From PSRF01 sp035457565 (GTDB taxonomy: Bacteria > Acidobacteriota > Blastocatellia > Pyrinomonadales > Pyrinomonadaceae): 64,000 nucleotides of DNA. The stretch covers positions 14,011 through 78,010 of the forward strand of contig DATIBJ010000109.1 in the NCBI GenBank assembly GCA_035457565.1. Direction: 5' to 3'. The notes beneath the pieces were generated by a model. That model was given only the letters and a program-made list of their open reading frames with translations, was not told the DNA's origin and did no database searches. Both the position numbers and the translations under genes were made by a program. Within the stretch, counting starts at the first letter, position 1. The number at the start of each line of letters is the position of its first letter. Below are positions 7,382-16,054 of this stretch, one piece after another.

Positions 7382-8779
7382 ATGTCTCAACCCCTGTTCT
7401 CCGCCTTATTCGATGAAACTGAGCGACGGCCGCTGAGCGTTTCAGAGCTAACGAATTCTGTTCGAACAACTCTCGAATCGCGTTTTGCCTCCGTCTGGGT
7501 TGAAGGCGAGATATCAAACTTCAAAGCGCACTCGTCAGGCCATTGGTACTTCACGCTTAAGGACGAAGGTGCGCAACTTCGAGCCAAGTGTTTTCGCTCA
7601 TCAAATCAGCGAATTCGATTTCGCCCGAATGATGGATTACACGTTCGCGCGCGCGGCAAGTTGAGCGTGTTCGCGCCTCGCGGCGATTACGAACTCGTAG
7701 TTGAGTCGCTCGATCCTGTTGGCGCGGGAGCCCTGCGAATTGCTTTTGAGCAACTGCGAGATCGACTCCAGGCGGAAGGTCTATTCGCAAAGGAACTCAA
7801 GCGTCCGTTGCCTGTGTTTCCGCGCCGTGTCGGTATCGTCACTTCACCGACAGGCGCCGCCATTCGCGACATCCTGAATGTCCTTACTCGTCGCACACGC
7901 ACAGTTCACGTTCTCTTCTCGCCAACAAAGGTCCAGGGTGATGCTGCGGGATCGGAAATCGCGCGGGCGATCTGGTTGATCAATCAGTATCATGAACGTG
8001 CGCGTCGTGACGGACGCGTCGATGACCTCGTCGACGTGCTCATTGTTGGTCGTGGCGGCGGATCGGCAGAAGATCTGTGGGCGTTCAATCAGGAAGAAGT
8101 GGCGCGCGCGATTCGGAAGTCGGCCATTCCGGTTATCTCAGCCGTAGGTCATGAAACTGACTTTACTATTGCTGACTTTGTTGCCGATCATCGCGCGGCA
8201 ACACCATCCGCGGCTGCTGAAATCGTGGCAGCGCGGGAGGACCAGATTTGTACGGCACTTGAACATCTTGGCCGGCAGTTAGTGCGGCTCACGCGCTATC
8301 GCATTGTGGATGCGCGCGCACAAGTGCAGGAGCAGGCGATGTCGCGAGCGTTTGATGAAGTCAGAGGTCGGCTGCGAAATGCTCGTTTGAACGCTAACGC
8401 CGCGACACACGAACTGACTTTGTTGATGAATGAACGTGTTCGACGTGCGAACCAGAGGTCCACTGAGCTCGTCAGACAACTCTCGCCCGCTCGATTCCAA
8501 GTTCGAGTGGCGACGGCGAGATCCCGTTTTGAGGCTGCGTCGGCAGCAACAACTGGTGCGGTCGATGCGCATTTGCAGAAGGCGCGAGAACGATTGGGAC
8601 TCGCTGCTGCTTCACTCGACGCGCTATCGCCACTTTCGGTTTTGCAACGCGGTTATGCAATTGCGGAAGATGCCTCAGGAAAAGTGTTGCGGGATGCCGC
8701 GTCAGTTGAAGTAGGTGATGAAGTGGGTGTGCGCCTGGCAAGGGGGAAGCTTAAGGCGCGGGTGTTCGATAAACTTTAG
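7382..8779 (+). CDS. xseA: Exodeoxyribonuclease VII large subunit
   Basis: At 465 residues this is the usual XseA size. The protein opens with an OB-fold domain (VWVEGEISNFKAHSSGHWYFTLKDEGAQLRAKCFR), then the catalytic region with RVGIVTSPTGAAIRDIL, VQGDAA, DVLIVGRGGGSAEDLWAFNQEEVARAI and SAVGHETDFTIADFVADHRAATPSAAAEI, then a long coiled coil and a C-terminal beta segment (LQRGYAIAED...). It is the large subunit of exonuclease VII, which degrades single-stranded DNA from both ends. I start at MSQPLF (7382), since the 22 codons upstream do not look family-like. xseB follows after one intervening gene. Confidence 0.95.
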   Translation: MSQPLFSALFDETERRPLSVSELTNSVRTTLESRFASVWVEGEISNFKAHSSGHWYFTLKDEGAQLRAKCFRSSNQRIRFRPNDGLHVRARGKLSVFAPRGDYELVVESLDPVGAGALRIAFEQLRDRLQAEGLFAKELKRPLPVFPRRVGIVTSPTGAAIRDILNVLTRRTRTVHVLFSPTKVQGDAAGSEIARAIWLINQYHERARRDGRVDDLVDVLIVGRGGGSAEDLWAFNQEEVARAIRKSAIPVISAVGHETDFTIADFVADHRAATPSAAAEIVAAREDQICTALEHLGRQLVRLTRYRIVDARAQVQEQAMSRAFDEVRGRLRNARLNANAATHELTLLMNERVRRANQRSTELVRQLSPARFQVRVATARSRFEAASAATTGAVDAHLQKARERLGLAAASLDALSPLSVLQRGYAIAEDASGKVLRDAASVEVGDEVGVRLARGKLKARVFDKL

Positions 8780-8876
8780 TTTGTCGTTTACTCATATAGT
8801 CGGCAACGCCATTCGAACCCTGCTCGTTGAGTTGAAACCTCCGCACCACAACGACAAACTGTGAAGTTTATCGAAC
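8764..8876. repeat. Inverted repeat, GTCCGATACGCTT family, copy 2
   Basis: Arms at 8764-8788 and 8850-8876 are complementary with few mismatches. The left arm TTCGATAAACTTTAGTTTGT aligns with the arm of the 1224-1314 element. The left arm carries the xseA stop codon (8777-8779), and the right arm ends six bases before the next start codon. Confidence 0.75.
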
Positions 8877-8882
8877 ATAGAG

Positions 8883-9620
8883 ATGGCAGATCGAGCTAAA
8901 AACCGAATTGTGATCGATCTCAATCAGCCGGCGCCACGCACTACGCCGTTGCGGTCTGGTGGTAAGACGCGTCGACGTCGTTGGCCCAAAGTGCTCGGCA
9001 TTCTCGCCGCCCTTTGCGTTGTCATCGTCGTTATCGCAGGCGTCGCACTGTTTTTATGGTGGCGTCACTACCAAACAACCCCAGCTTATTCGCTCGCGCT
9101 GATCGTCGATGCAGCGCAGCGCGACGACATGGCCGCCTTCCGAAAACAACTCGACGATGAACAGATTGCGAAGAACCTCGTTACCAGCGTTCGCGACAAG
9201 GCAAGTGCCCGTTATGGCATTGCGTTGAGCGATTCACTGCAAACGAGAATTGATAGTTTGTTGCCGGCGCTGTTGCCGCAACTAAGAGAAAGAATCCATA
9301 CCGAGGTGGCGAAGGAGGTCAAAGAGTTCTCGTCGCGCGCGCAATCGAAGCCATTCGTAGTCGTGGCGCTTACCATCTCATCACTGGTGACGATAAGCAC
9401 AGAAGGCGATAATGCTCGTGCGACGTCACCACTTCCCGATCGACCCATTGAAGTCGCATTGCGCCGCGACGGGGATCGTTGGAAAGTTGTGGATTTCAAA
9501 GACGATGTGTTGGTCCAACGCGTAGTCGATGGGATGATGAAGGATCTGCCGCCGATTGGCGGCGTGGATTTGAAGATTCCCTTGCTGAAATCGCCCAAGC
9601 CGCGGCGGAGAAATCGGTGA
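8883..9620 (+). CDS. Single-pass membrane protein, DUF2939-like
   Basis: The 245-residue protein has a basic cytoplasmic N-terminus (RSGGKTRRRRWPK), one membrane helix near residues 38-62 (VLGILAALCVVIVVIAGVALFLWW) and an extracytoplasmic domain. That domain begins TTPAYSLALIVDAAQRDDMAAFRKQLDDE and ends in a beta strand set (IEVALRRDGDRWKVVDFKDD) with a basic tail. The pattern of one helix plus a SLALIVDAAQxxD segment resembles DUF2939 proteins, whose function is not established. It is inserted between xseA and xseB on the same strand and is separated from each by a palindromic element. Confidence 0.65.
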   Translation: MADRAKNRIVIDLNQPAPRTTPLRSGGKTRRRRWPKVLGILAALCVVIVVIAGVALFLWWRHYQTTPAYSLALIVDAAQRDDMAAFRKQLDDEQIAKNLVTSVRDKASARYGIALSDSLQTRIDSLLPALLPQLRERIHTEVAKEVKEFSSRAQSKPFVVVALTISSLVTISTEGDNARATSPLPDRPIEVALRRDGDRWKVVDFKDDVLVQRVVDGMMKDLPPIGGVDLKIPLLKSPKPRRRNR

Positions 9621-9634
9621 GAGATGTCAGTTTC

Positions 9635-9814
9635 CAGTGGGATGAGGTCAGTACCACCTCGCGGTAGCGGGTGGGTATCACATTGCCGATTGCCGATTTT
9701 AGATATTACCGAGGGATGTCGGGCTCGCACGTCAATTGGTAATCGGCAATTGGCAATCGACAGTGGCTGCGCACCCACCCGCTACCGCGAGGTGGTACTG
9801 ACCTCATCCCACTG
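9635..9814. repeat. Perfect 42-bp inverted repeat enclosing heptamer arrays
   Basis: Positions 9635-9676 and 9773-9814 are exact reverse complements over 42 bases, with the central words CACCTCGCGGTAGCGGGTG and CACCCGCTACCGCGAGGTG. The interior holds opposed GATTGCC-type arrays (9682-9702 and 9733-9757). The 180-bp unit looks like a compact non-coding mobile or REP-derived element. It sits between the DUF2939-like gene and xseB. Confidence 0.85.
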
Positions 9815-9840
9815 AAGCGGCACAGTCGTAGACGAGCAGA

Positions 9841-10128
9841 ATGGCCATGTCAGAAGCAAAATCCGAAGAGCAAGCGCGAACGTTTGAGGCTTCGCTCGAA
9901 GCGCTGGAACGGATCGTCAAACAACTGGAAGGTGGCGACTTGCCACTGGAGAAGAGTCTTGAACTCTTTGAGCAGGGCATTCGACTCTCACGCGAGTGTC
10001 AGGAGCGATTGAGCCAGGCTGAGCGCAAAATCGAAGTTCTGCTGCGCGACAACCAGGGGCGTCCGGTTACGGCTCCGTTGGATAAAACTCGCGCCACAAA
10101 TGAGACCGATGATGAAAGCGCCTTCTGA
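9841..10128 (+). CDS. xseB: Exodeoxyribonuclease VII small subunit
   Basis: This 95-residue protein matches XseB (about 80 residues) through FEASLEALERIVKQLEGGDLPLEKSLELFEQGIRLSRECQERLSQAERKIEVLL, which covers the two-helix core at residues about 14-67. The tail is variable. XseB chains bind the coiled coil of XseA to make exonuclease VII. The start is MAMSE at 9841, and a second ATG at 9847 is equally possible. The 3' end overlaps the prenyl diphosphate synthase gene by 20-29 bases, which suggests translational coupling. Confidence 0.93.
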   Translation: MAMSEAKSEEQARTFEASLEALERIVKQLEGGDLPLEKSLELFEQGIRLSRECQERLSQAERKIEVLLRDNQGRPVTAPLDKTRATNETDDESAF

Positions 10129-11029
10129 GATCCTTCCAGACACTCGCGAAATTAACACCGTGCTTGACCAGAGCAGGAGTGTAGTCGAGGAGTCTCTGGA
10201 TGCGTTGCTGCCGGCCGGTTATATTTCGCCGCAAAACGTGCACCAGGCGATCCGTTGGAGCGTTTTCGCAGGAGGCAAACGTTTCCGTCCCGCGGTTTTG
10301 ATAGCATCAGGGCAAACATTCGGTGCGCCAGTGAACGCCTTGCTCAATACCGCCTGTGCGCTGGAGATGATTCACACCTACTCCTTGATTCACGACGATC
10401 TCCCATCAATGGACGATGACGATCTGCGTCGTGGTCGTCCGACGTGTCACGTTAAGTTCGGTGAAGCCACGGCGATTCTCGCAGGCGATGCATTACAAGC
10501 GTTGGCTTTTCACACAATCGCAGAAGACGAGCGTTTACAGCTTGAGACAAGAGTTCGCTTAATAAGCGAATTGTCGCGGGCTGCAGGAACGCCGTACGGA
10601 ATGGTTGCGGGCCAGGCGCTGGACATCGAAGCTGAAGCACGTGAGGTCATCGATGCGGAGTTGGAGGAGATTCACCAGTTAAAGACTGCCGCACTGATCA
10701 TTTGCGCGGTCCGCTGCGGAGCGATTATCGCCGGTGCGAATGAAAAAGAGTTGGATGCAGTGACGCGTTACGCAACGAACCTCGGTCTACTATTTCAAAT
10801 CACAGACGATCTGTTGGACGTGACCGCAACTGAACAACAACTCGGCAAGACGCCTGGCAAAGACGCGCGCTCAGCAAAAGCAACTTACCCGGCGTTGTAT
10901 GGATTGGAAGAAGCAAGAAGCGCGGCGATTAACGCTCACCGTGATGCATGTGTTGCGCTAAAGTCTCTTGACCGGGCGACAGAAACCCTCCGTCAGATAG
11001 CTGACTTTACTCTGAATCGATCGAAGTAG
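10100..11029 (+). CDS. ispA: Farnesyl/geranylgeranyl diphosphate synthase, IspA-type
   Basis: The 309-residue protein is a trans-isoprenyl diphosphate synthase. It shows FAGGKRFRP, the first aspartate-rich motif DDLPSMDDDDLRRGRPTCH, GDALQALAF, and the second aspartate-rich motif QITDDLLDVT followed by GKTPGKDARSAKATYP. It condenses isopentenyl diphosphate with allylic diphosphates in the cytoplasm. The order xseB-ispA is common in bacteria. Chain length cannot be fixed from sequence alone, although the spaced first motif (DDxxxxD) is typical of the short-chain bacterial type. The start may be ATG 10100, 10109 or 10112, all overlapping xseB. Confidence 0.92.
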   Translation: MRPMMKAPSEILPDTREINTVLDQSRSVVEESLDALLPAGYISPQNVHQAIRWSVFAGGKRFRPAVLIASGQTFGAPVNALLNTACALEMIHTYSLIHDDLPSMDDDDLRRGRPTCHVKFGEATAILAGDALQALAFHTIAEDERLQLETRVRLISELSRAAGTPYGMVAGQALDIEAEAREVIDAELEEIHQLKTAALIICAVRCGAIIAGANEKELDAVTRYATNLGLLFQITDDLLDVTATEQQLGKTPGKDARSAKATYPALYGLEEARSAAINAHRDACVALKSLDRATETLRQIADFTLNRSK

Positions 11030-11036
11030 TGAGACT

Positions 11037-11249
11037 TCTTCACTCCGTAGGAGTGGGATGTTTATAGCATCGAGCCGGGTCACGGTTAGCACTCCTTTAG
11101 GAGTGCCATCTTATTCGAATACATATACCAGATATTGATTGATCGGCAGCAAAATGTCTTTTGCGACTGAAATGACATGGCACTCCTAAAGGAGTGCGAT
11201 TAACTGTGACCGACCGCTGCTATAAACATGGCACTCCTACGGAGTGAAG
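11037..11249. repeat. Long inverted repeat with CACTCCTNNGGAGTG palindromes
   Basis: The left arm (about 11037-11112) and right arm (about 11177-11249) are mostly complementary over about 73 bases. Each arm contains two short palindromes, CACTCCGTAGGAGTG and GCACTCCTTTAGGAGTGC (or its complement). It therefore consists of four REP-like palindromes in a symmetric array. It fills the gap between the convergent ispA and phosphatase genes. The sequence from 11250 to 11316 is a CTGCTCCTGC-rich simple stretch with no gene. Confidence 0.8.
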
Positions 11250-11316
11250 AGGCTCACAGCAGTGATCTGCTGCTCCTGCATGCTGCGCCTGCTCCCGCTC
11301 CTGCGCCTGCCGCTGA

Positions 11317-12108
11317 TTAAACAATACCGGCTTGTCTCTGCATTGCCTTCAGCGTCTCAGGAATGAAGGACGTTATTTGGTAATTCTCTTCGCGGCCGTC
11401 GGCGAACGTCTGATACAAATTGAAGTCGGGCAGCGACAGGCAGCTCAGGGGTGATTGATGGTTGTAGCCAGTGTCCAGACCGATGGCGCTGTTGGAAATG
11501 TAGATGCCGTGCCTACCCAAACGCCCACGCAAAGGCAATAGAGGCGTGGGCGTATGTCCAAACACACACGGCTTGCCGTGGTAGTTTTTGTAGAAATCCA
11601 TGTCGCGCATCCACAGCAACGACACTGGTGAGCTGTCACGTGGGTGTTTGCCATCATCGAGTCCAGCATGCACGTAGATCGCGTATTCGTCTTCGTGATA
11701 AAGAGGAGTGTCTTGCATGAACTCGATGTGTTCGGGCGGCACAGACTGTTCAAGGGCTTGTCGCATCTCGTGCAGATCCTGCTCGCTATCTACCTTCACG
11801 TGTCGATTGGTGTATTGTTCAAACGTTCGTTCCCCACCAACAACTGGAGTCAGCCAGATATTGCTGACGCCTTCCAGGAAGTCGAGCATCATCTGTTCAT
11901 GATTGCCGCGTAAGCAGATCACACGCTCAGGGTTCTCCCGACACATGTGCATGATGTGGTCGACGCAACCAGGAGCATCCGCTCCGCGATCGATCAGATC
12001 GCCGAGGAATACAAGCGTGTCCGTCTTGGAATCGCGAGGTATGAGATCGAGCAGATTCAGCAGTTGCGCGCAACGACCGTGAATGTCTCCCACGATGAAC
12101 GTTTTCAT
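11317..12108 (-). CDS. PPP-family serine/threonine protein phosphatase
   Basis: The 263-residue protein has the metallophosphoesterase motifs of the PPP family: GDIHG at residues 7-11, GDLIDRG at 36-42 and GNHE at 68-71. Later histidine motifs are IYVHAGLDD and VFGHTP. It is likely a two-metal phosphatase acting on phospho-Ser/Thr. An ApaH-like dinucleotide hydrolase role is the alternative. The start codon overlaps the stop of the upstream kinase gene in an ATGA (12105-12108), so both proteins are probably made from one mRNA at linked levels. This supports an antagonistic kinase-phosphatase pair. Confidence 0.85.
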   Translation of the reverse strand: MKTFIVGDIHGRCAQLLNLLDLIPRDSKTDTLVFLGDLIDRGADAPGCVDHIMHMCRENPERVICLRGNHEQMMLDFLEGVSNIWLTPVVGGERTFEQYTNRHVKVDSEQDLHEMRQALEQSVPPEHIEFMQDTPLYHEDEYAIYVHAGLDDGKHPRDSSPVSLLWMRDMDFYKNYHGKPCVFGHTPTPLLPLRGRLGRHGIYISNSAIGLDTGYNHQSPLSCLSLPDFNLYQTFADGREENYQITSFIPETLKAMQRQAGIV

Positions 12109-14573
12109 TCAGGTTCTTCCTCTTGATCGATGCCGCGCTTGATGTTGGCCATCAATTCCTTGAACCGCGGGTCTTCCTGCATGTCGGCCCAATTCGGATC
12201 AGATTCAAACCACGGATAGTTCTCATTACCGAGACTGATCGCCGTTTCGAGCCATCGCAGGGCCTCGACTTGCCGACCCTGTAAAAGATACGCCGAGGCC
12301 AACCAGTAAGATATATCGTAATCGGCCTCAGCGGCGAGCCTGACCTTGTTCGTCAATTGTTCGTTGGCCTTTGTGTGTTCACCTTGAGCGCTCAAGCAGA
12401 TCGCGAGGATCGGCCGTATTCCGTCCATTTGCGGGTGTTGTTGAAGCAGTTGCTGGAGGATCCGCGTGGCCGAATCAACTTCACCGCGATAATACAACAC
12501 ACGAGCACGAAAGACTTTGATGAGCGGATGCTCGGGTTCCATTTCGGCGCCACGATCGAGCTCTGCCAACGCGTCTTCATAACGTCGTTGATAGGTAAAA
12601 ATCCGCGCCCGGTTGTAGCTGGCGACAACGCCTTCAACGGGATTCAAACGCGCCATCCGATCAAAACTCCTGAGCGCACGTTCATACTGTCCACTGAGTC
12701 TCGCCAGTACGCCACGAACGAAATGCACGCCCACGTCGTTCGGATACTGTTCGCGTAATGCTTCGACCTCTTCCCGCGCCTTCGGTTTGTTGCCGCCCGT
12801 GAGATAGATGAACACCATGTGCATCCGCGCTTCAAGCAGTTGCGGATCCAAACGCAAGGCTTTGGTAAATGCCTCCCGCGCTTTCTGATGATCGCCGGCC
12901 TGCCCCAGTCCTTTCAAAACGCGGTTGACGTAACAGCTGCCGAGCGCCGAGTAAGCCAGGGCGAATCTCGGATCGAGTTCGATTGCGCGACGAAAATGTT
13001 CGATTGCCGAATCGACATCTTCGCGCGCGATGGTGTGATAGATAAACTGGCCCAACCGATCGCGTCCGCGCAGATACTCTTCAGACGCTGCAGCATCGGC
13101 TGTTGATCCTTTCGCCAGAGCATGTTGCTCATCCGGCGTTAACTCCAGCCGCAACCCTTCAACAATGCGTTTTACGATCGTGTCCTGCACGCCGATGATG
13201 TCGCTCGCTTCCGCGTCGATACGTTCACTCCAGAGAATCTCACTCGTCTTAACGTCCAGTAGTTGAGCAGTAACGCGCAGCCGATCGCCTGCTCGTAAGA
13301 ACGTTGCTGTCAGGATCGCATCGACGTGCAATTCGCTGCCGGCTAGCGCGGGATCAACCTGCCGCTCCTGATATTTCACAATGATTGAAGACGGTCTGAC
13401 GACCAGCGACTTAACGCGAGCGAGTTCGGTAATCACAGCATCGGCAAGAGAGAACTGGTAGAAGTCGATCTCGCGATCGTTTCCGACATTCTTGAAAGGC
13501 AGGATTGCGACGCTCTTTCGTTCATTGTCCGCCATGCTGCTGGCGGGCGTTTCATCTTTTGCGACCCCGGGGCTTGCCGATCCTCTTGAGCCACCCGACG
13601 GCGAACCGTCGGCAACTTTTGACCCCGTGAGCCATCTGAACGCGCGCGCCATTGGATTACGTGGTCCAAGGTGCTTGGGAGCGACTGGCGCAACACTCTC
13701 CTCAAATCCCGGCAAGGATTCGGAGCCGAGTTCTCGAATCACGGCTCGCAGATCGTCGCCTAACTGTGCGATTCGTTGATAACGGTTTCGCACGTCTTTA
13801 GCTAAAGCCCTGTCGAGGATTCCCTGCAACGCCGCCGGTACGCGCCCGGGCCGGGCTTGGGAGAGTGGTGCCGGGTCTTGATGCAAAACCGCATGACGAA
13901 CATCAACGGCTGTTTGTCCGCGGAAAGGCCAGGTGCCGGTCAGCATTTCGTATAACAGCACACCAGTGGAAAAGATATCTGCCCGTGCATCGACGCGATC
14001 TCCGCGCGCTTGTTCCGGCGCGGCGTAGGTCGCTGTGCCATACGGTATGCCGACTTCGGTCAATTCAGTGTGATGAATTCCGGAAGTGCGCGCGGCCTCT
14101 TCGTCGAGAAGTTTCGCCAAGCCAAAGTCGAGAACTTTTACCTGCCCATTGGGCGTCACCATCACGTTGCCTGCTTTGATATCGCGATGAATGATGCCGC
14201 GTGAGTGCGCGGCGGCGAGGGCGTCGACGGTCTGGACGGCGATTGATAAAGCGCTTTCTAGAGAAAGTGGTCGACCGTTGACGAGCTGCCGAACATTTCG
14301 ACCTTCGATGTATTGCATCGCGATGAAATGAATGCCGTTGATTTCATTCAAGTCGAATATGGTACAGATGTTCGGGTGATCCAACGCCGACGCCAGCCGT
14401 GCTTCCCGTTCGAACCGTTTTAGATTAGCTTCTTTCGCTGTCAGTTCGGCCGGCAACACTTTGATGACGACAGGCCGGCCAAGCTTCGAATCGATAGCGC
14501 GGTACACCGTTCCCTGTCCGCCCTCGCCGAGCTTCTCGATTATTTTGTAGTTACCGAGTGTTGAGCCGATCAT
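12105..14573 (-). CDS. Serine/threonine protein kinase with TolB-like and TPR regions
   Basis: The protein has 822 residues from MIGSTLGNYKI (14571-14573), the natural start for a bacterial Pkn kinase. An upstream in-frame start at 14690 would add an atypical extension. The kinase domain is at about 8-270, with GEGGQGTVYRA, VIKVL, HRDIKAGNVM and DFGLAKL, so it is catalytically complete. A Ser/Gly/Pro-rich linker follows, then a TolB-N/FlgO-like region (SVAILPFKNVGNDREIDFYQFSLADAVITELARV, about 350-480), then TPR repeats (about 490-800). No membrane helix is seen, so it is probably cytoplasmic. It shares an ATGA overlap with the phosphatase gene. Confidence 0.88.
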   Translation of the reverse strand: MIGSTLGNYKIIEKLGEGGQGTVYRAIDSKLGRPVVIKVLPAELTAKEANLKRFEREARLASALDHPNICTIFDLNEINGIHFIAMQYIEGRNVRQLVNGRPLSLESALSIAVQTVDALAAAHSRGIIHRDIKAGNVMVTPNGQVKVLDFGLAKLLDEEAARTSGIHHTELTEVGIPYGTATYAAPEQARGDRVDARADIFSTGVLLYEMLTGTWPFRGQTAVDVRHAVLHQDPAPLSQARPGRVPAALQGILDRALAKDVRNRYQRIAQLGDDLRAVIRELGSESLPGFEESVAPVAPKHLGPRNPMARAFRWLTGSKVADGSPSGGSRGSASPGVAKDETPASSMADNERKSVAILPFKNVGNDREIDFYQFSLADAVITELARVKSLVVRPSSIIVKYQERQVDPALAGSELHVDAILTATFLRAGDRLRVTAQLLDVKTSEILWSERIDAEASDIIGVQDTIVKRIVEGLRLELTPDEQHALAKGSTADAAASEEYLRGRDRLGQFIYHTIAREDVDSAIEHFRRAIELDPRFALAYSALGSCYVNRVLKGLGQAGDHQKAREAFTKALRLDPQLLEARMHMVFIYLTGGNKPKAREEVEALREQYPNDVGVHFVRGVLARLSGQYERALRSFDRMARLNPVEGVVASYNRARIFTYQRRYEDALAELDRGAEMEPEHPLIKVFRARVLYYRGEVDSATRILQQLLQQHPQMDGIRPILAICLSAQGEHTKANEQLTNKVRLAAEADYDISYWLASAYLLQGRQVEALRWLETAISLGNENYPWFESDPNWADMQEDPRFKELMANIKRGIDQEEEPE

Positions 14574-14773
14574 CGATCTAAACGACAACGGAGTCTGAGG
14601 ATTTTCATGATAGAGAAGATTCCAATAGGAATTAAGAGTAAAGGCACTATTTACGGGCGAGAGAGTAAATCGCTCAGATAGCAGGGTCAAGACGCGCTGA
14701 CGGAAAGGCGAGAAGGATATGCCCGACAGGCTTTAGGCGCTTTCGGTTGTGGTCGTCTGTACCGACATCCAAG

Positions 14774-14847
14774 CTACCAGAAACTGCGCAATCAGTGTCC
14801 GATATGCTTTGAAGCGTATCGGACACTGATTCCGCGGTTTCTGGTAG
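14774..14847. repeat. Inverted repeat, GTCCGATACGCTT family, copy 3
   Basis: Arms of 36 bases at 14774-14809 and 14812-14847 are nearly perfect complements with only a 2-base loop. The core GTGTCCGATATGCTT matches the elements at 1224-1314 and 8764-8876. It occupies the middle of the 396-bp divergent gap between the kinase and the arginase-like gene. A further related word, GAAGTGTATCGAACA, follows at 14878-14892. No other gene is visible in this gap. Confidence 0.75.
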
Positions 14848-14969
14848 GTTGAATGTTCGAAGAGTCAACGACACGCTGAAGTGTATCGAACATCGCCTTT
14901 CAGAGAAGATTCTAACGGTGCCACTTTTCTGAGGTATATTAAGCCGCTCGCTTTGATTACCCCGAGTCA

Positions 14970-15962
14970 ATGCGGTCACCCAAACAAGTCATGCGACGCT
15001 CAATTGCCCTACTCCTGTTGTTTTGTGTGGTTTCGCTCGTCCACGCACAAAAGTACACGACCACCGATGGCAAAATCCGTGTCGCGCTAATCAAACAGCC
15101 GTTTTCTCCCACCGGGACTTCCGCTGGTCCGAGCACAATGGCCAACGGTGGCATTCAACAGATTCTCGACCGCCTGGGTTCTGTTGTTCGCATTGAAGAG
15201 GTGAAGCTGACGCCCGACGAGGCGACTGAGTATGGGGCTTGGAAAAAGCTGGGAATGGCTTTGGGCCACTTCTCGGATATCGTCTCAAAGAATGAGCGTG
15301 ACGGATACTTCGTTGTTGGTTTGTTGGCGACGTGTCCGTCGATGCCGGGTTTGGTCGCCGGACTTCAGCATTCAGGGCCAACACGTGAGCCAATCAAAAT
15401 CGGAATGCTCTGGCTCGATGCGCACCCCGACTTTAATACTCCGGAAACTACGCGCAGCGGATCACTCGGCGGTATGCCTGTGGCAGTCGCAACCGGCCGG
15501 GCATTGCAACGTATGCGGATGGACGCGCACCTCGATCCGCCGCTGGCTGATCGTCATATCGTGATGGGCGGCGTTCGACTCACGGATCCGCTTGAGCAGA
15601 GTCTGCTTGATGAATCGCTTATCGAACTGCTTAGCGTTGATGATTTGCGCAATATGACGCCGGCAGTTTTTGCGCAGCTCGACCGCCTCAGCAAGATCAC
15701 CGACAAGATTTACATTCATATCGATATGGACGTGCTCGACCCCCGCGAAGTGATGGGCCACGGCAACAAGGTGCCAAATGGCCCATCGAGTGAACAGTTG
15801 GCGAAGCTGTTTGAAGCGATCTTTACTCGCTATCCAAAGGCATCAGCAATCGGTTTTGCGACGATTCCAACAACCGATGAAGGCGGACTCTCAATCGCGG
15901 CAGTCAATCGAATGATTGAGGCCGCGGTGCGTGGGATAAAAAAGCGAGAGAGCCGGCAGTAG
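14970..15962 (+). CDS. Exported arginase/ureohydrolase-like protein with altered active site
   Basis: The 330-residue protein has an N-terminal signal peptide (RRSIALLLLFCVVSLVHA-Q) and then a ureohydrolase fold. The metal-binding DAHPDFNTPETTRSG (residues 150-164) and IDMDVLDP (near 250) are present. However, the first ligand motif GGDHS is replaced by LATCPS (Cys122 where His is expected), and the SGNLHGMP histidine is Gly167. Arginase, agmatinase and formiminoglutamase act in the cytoplasm, so an exported member is unusual. Substrate is unknown, and catalysis may be changed or lost. It is followed, on the same strand, by the sortilin-like gene. Confidence 0.75.
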   Translation: MRSPKQVMRRSIALLLLFCVVSLVHAQKYTTTDGKIRVALIKQPFSPTGTSAGPSTMANGGIQQILDRLGSVVRIEEVKLTPDEATEYGAWKKLGMALGHFSDIVSKNERDGYFVVGLLATCPSMPGLVAGLQHSGPTREPIKIGMLWLDAHPDFNTPETTRSGSLGGMPVAVATGRALQRMRMDAHLDPPLADRHIVMGGVRLTDPLEQSLLDESLIELLSVDDLRNMTPAVFAQLDRLSKITDKIYIHIDMDVLDPREVMGHGNKVPNGPSSEQLAKLFEAIFTRYPKASAIGFATIPTTDEGGLSIAAVNRMIEAAVRGIKKRESRQ

Positions 15963-16054
15963 TCACATCCTAAGCTGTCGAAATGGCCCGAGCTTCGTTT
16001 GCGGTTTACGCAGGGCCGAAACACTGCATTTCAAAACTCGGAGAAACTAAACCA

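Noticed and set aside
8780..8880. tRNA-like TTCGAACCC word near 8813
   Set aside because: No acceptor or anticodon stems can be drawn around it. It is the loop region of an inverted repeat.
9212..9778. A 188-codon minus-strand frame
   Set aside because: It is antisense to the DUF2939-like gene and runs through the 42-bp inverted repeat. There is no ribosome site and no domain.
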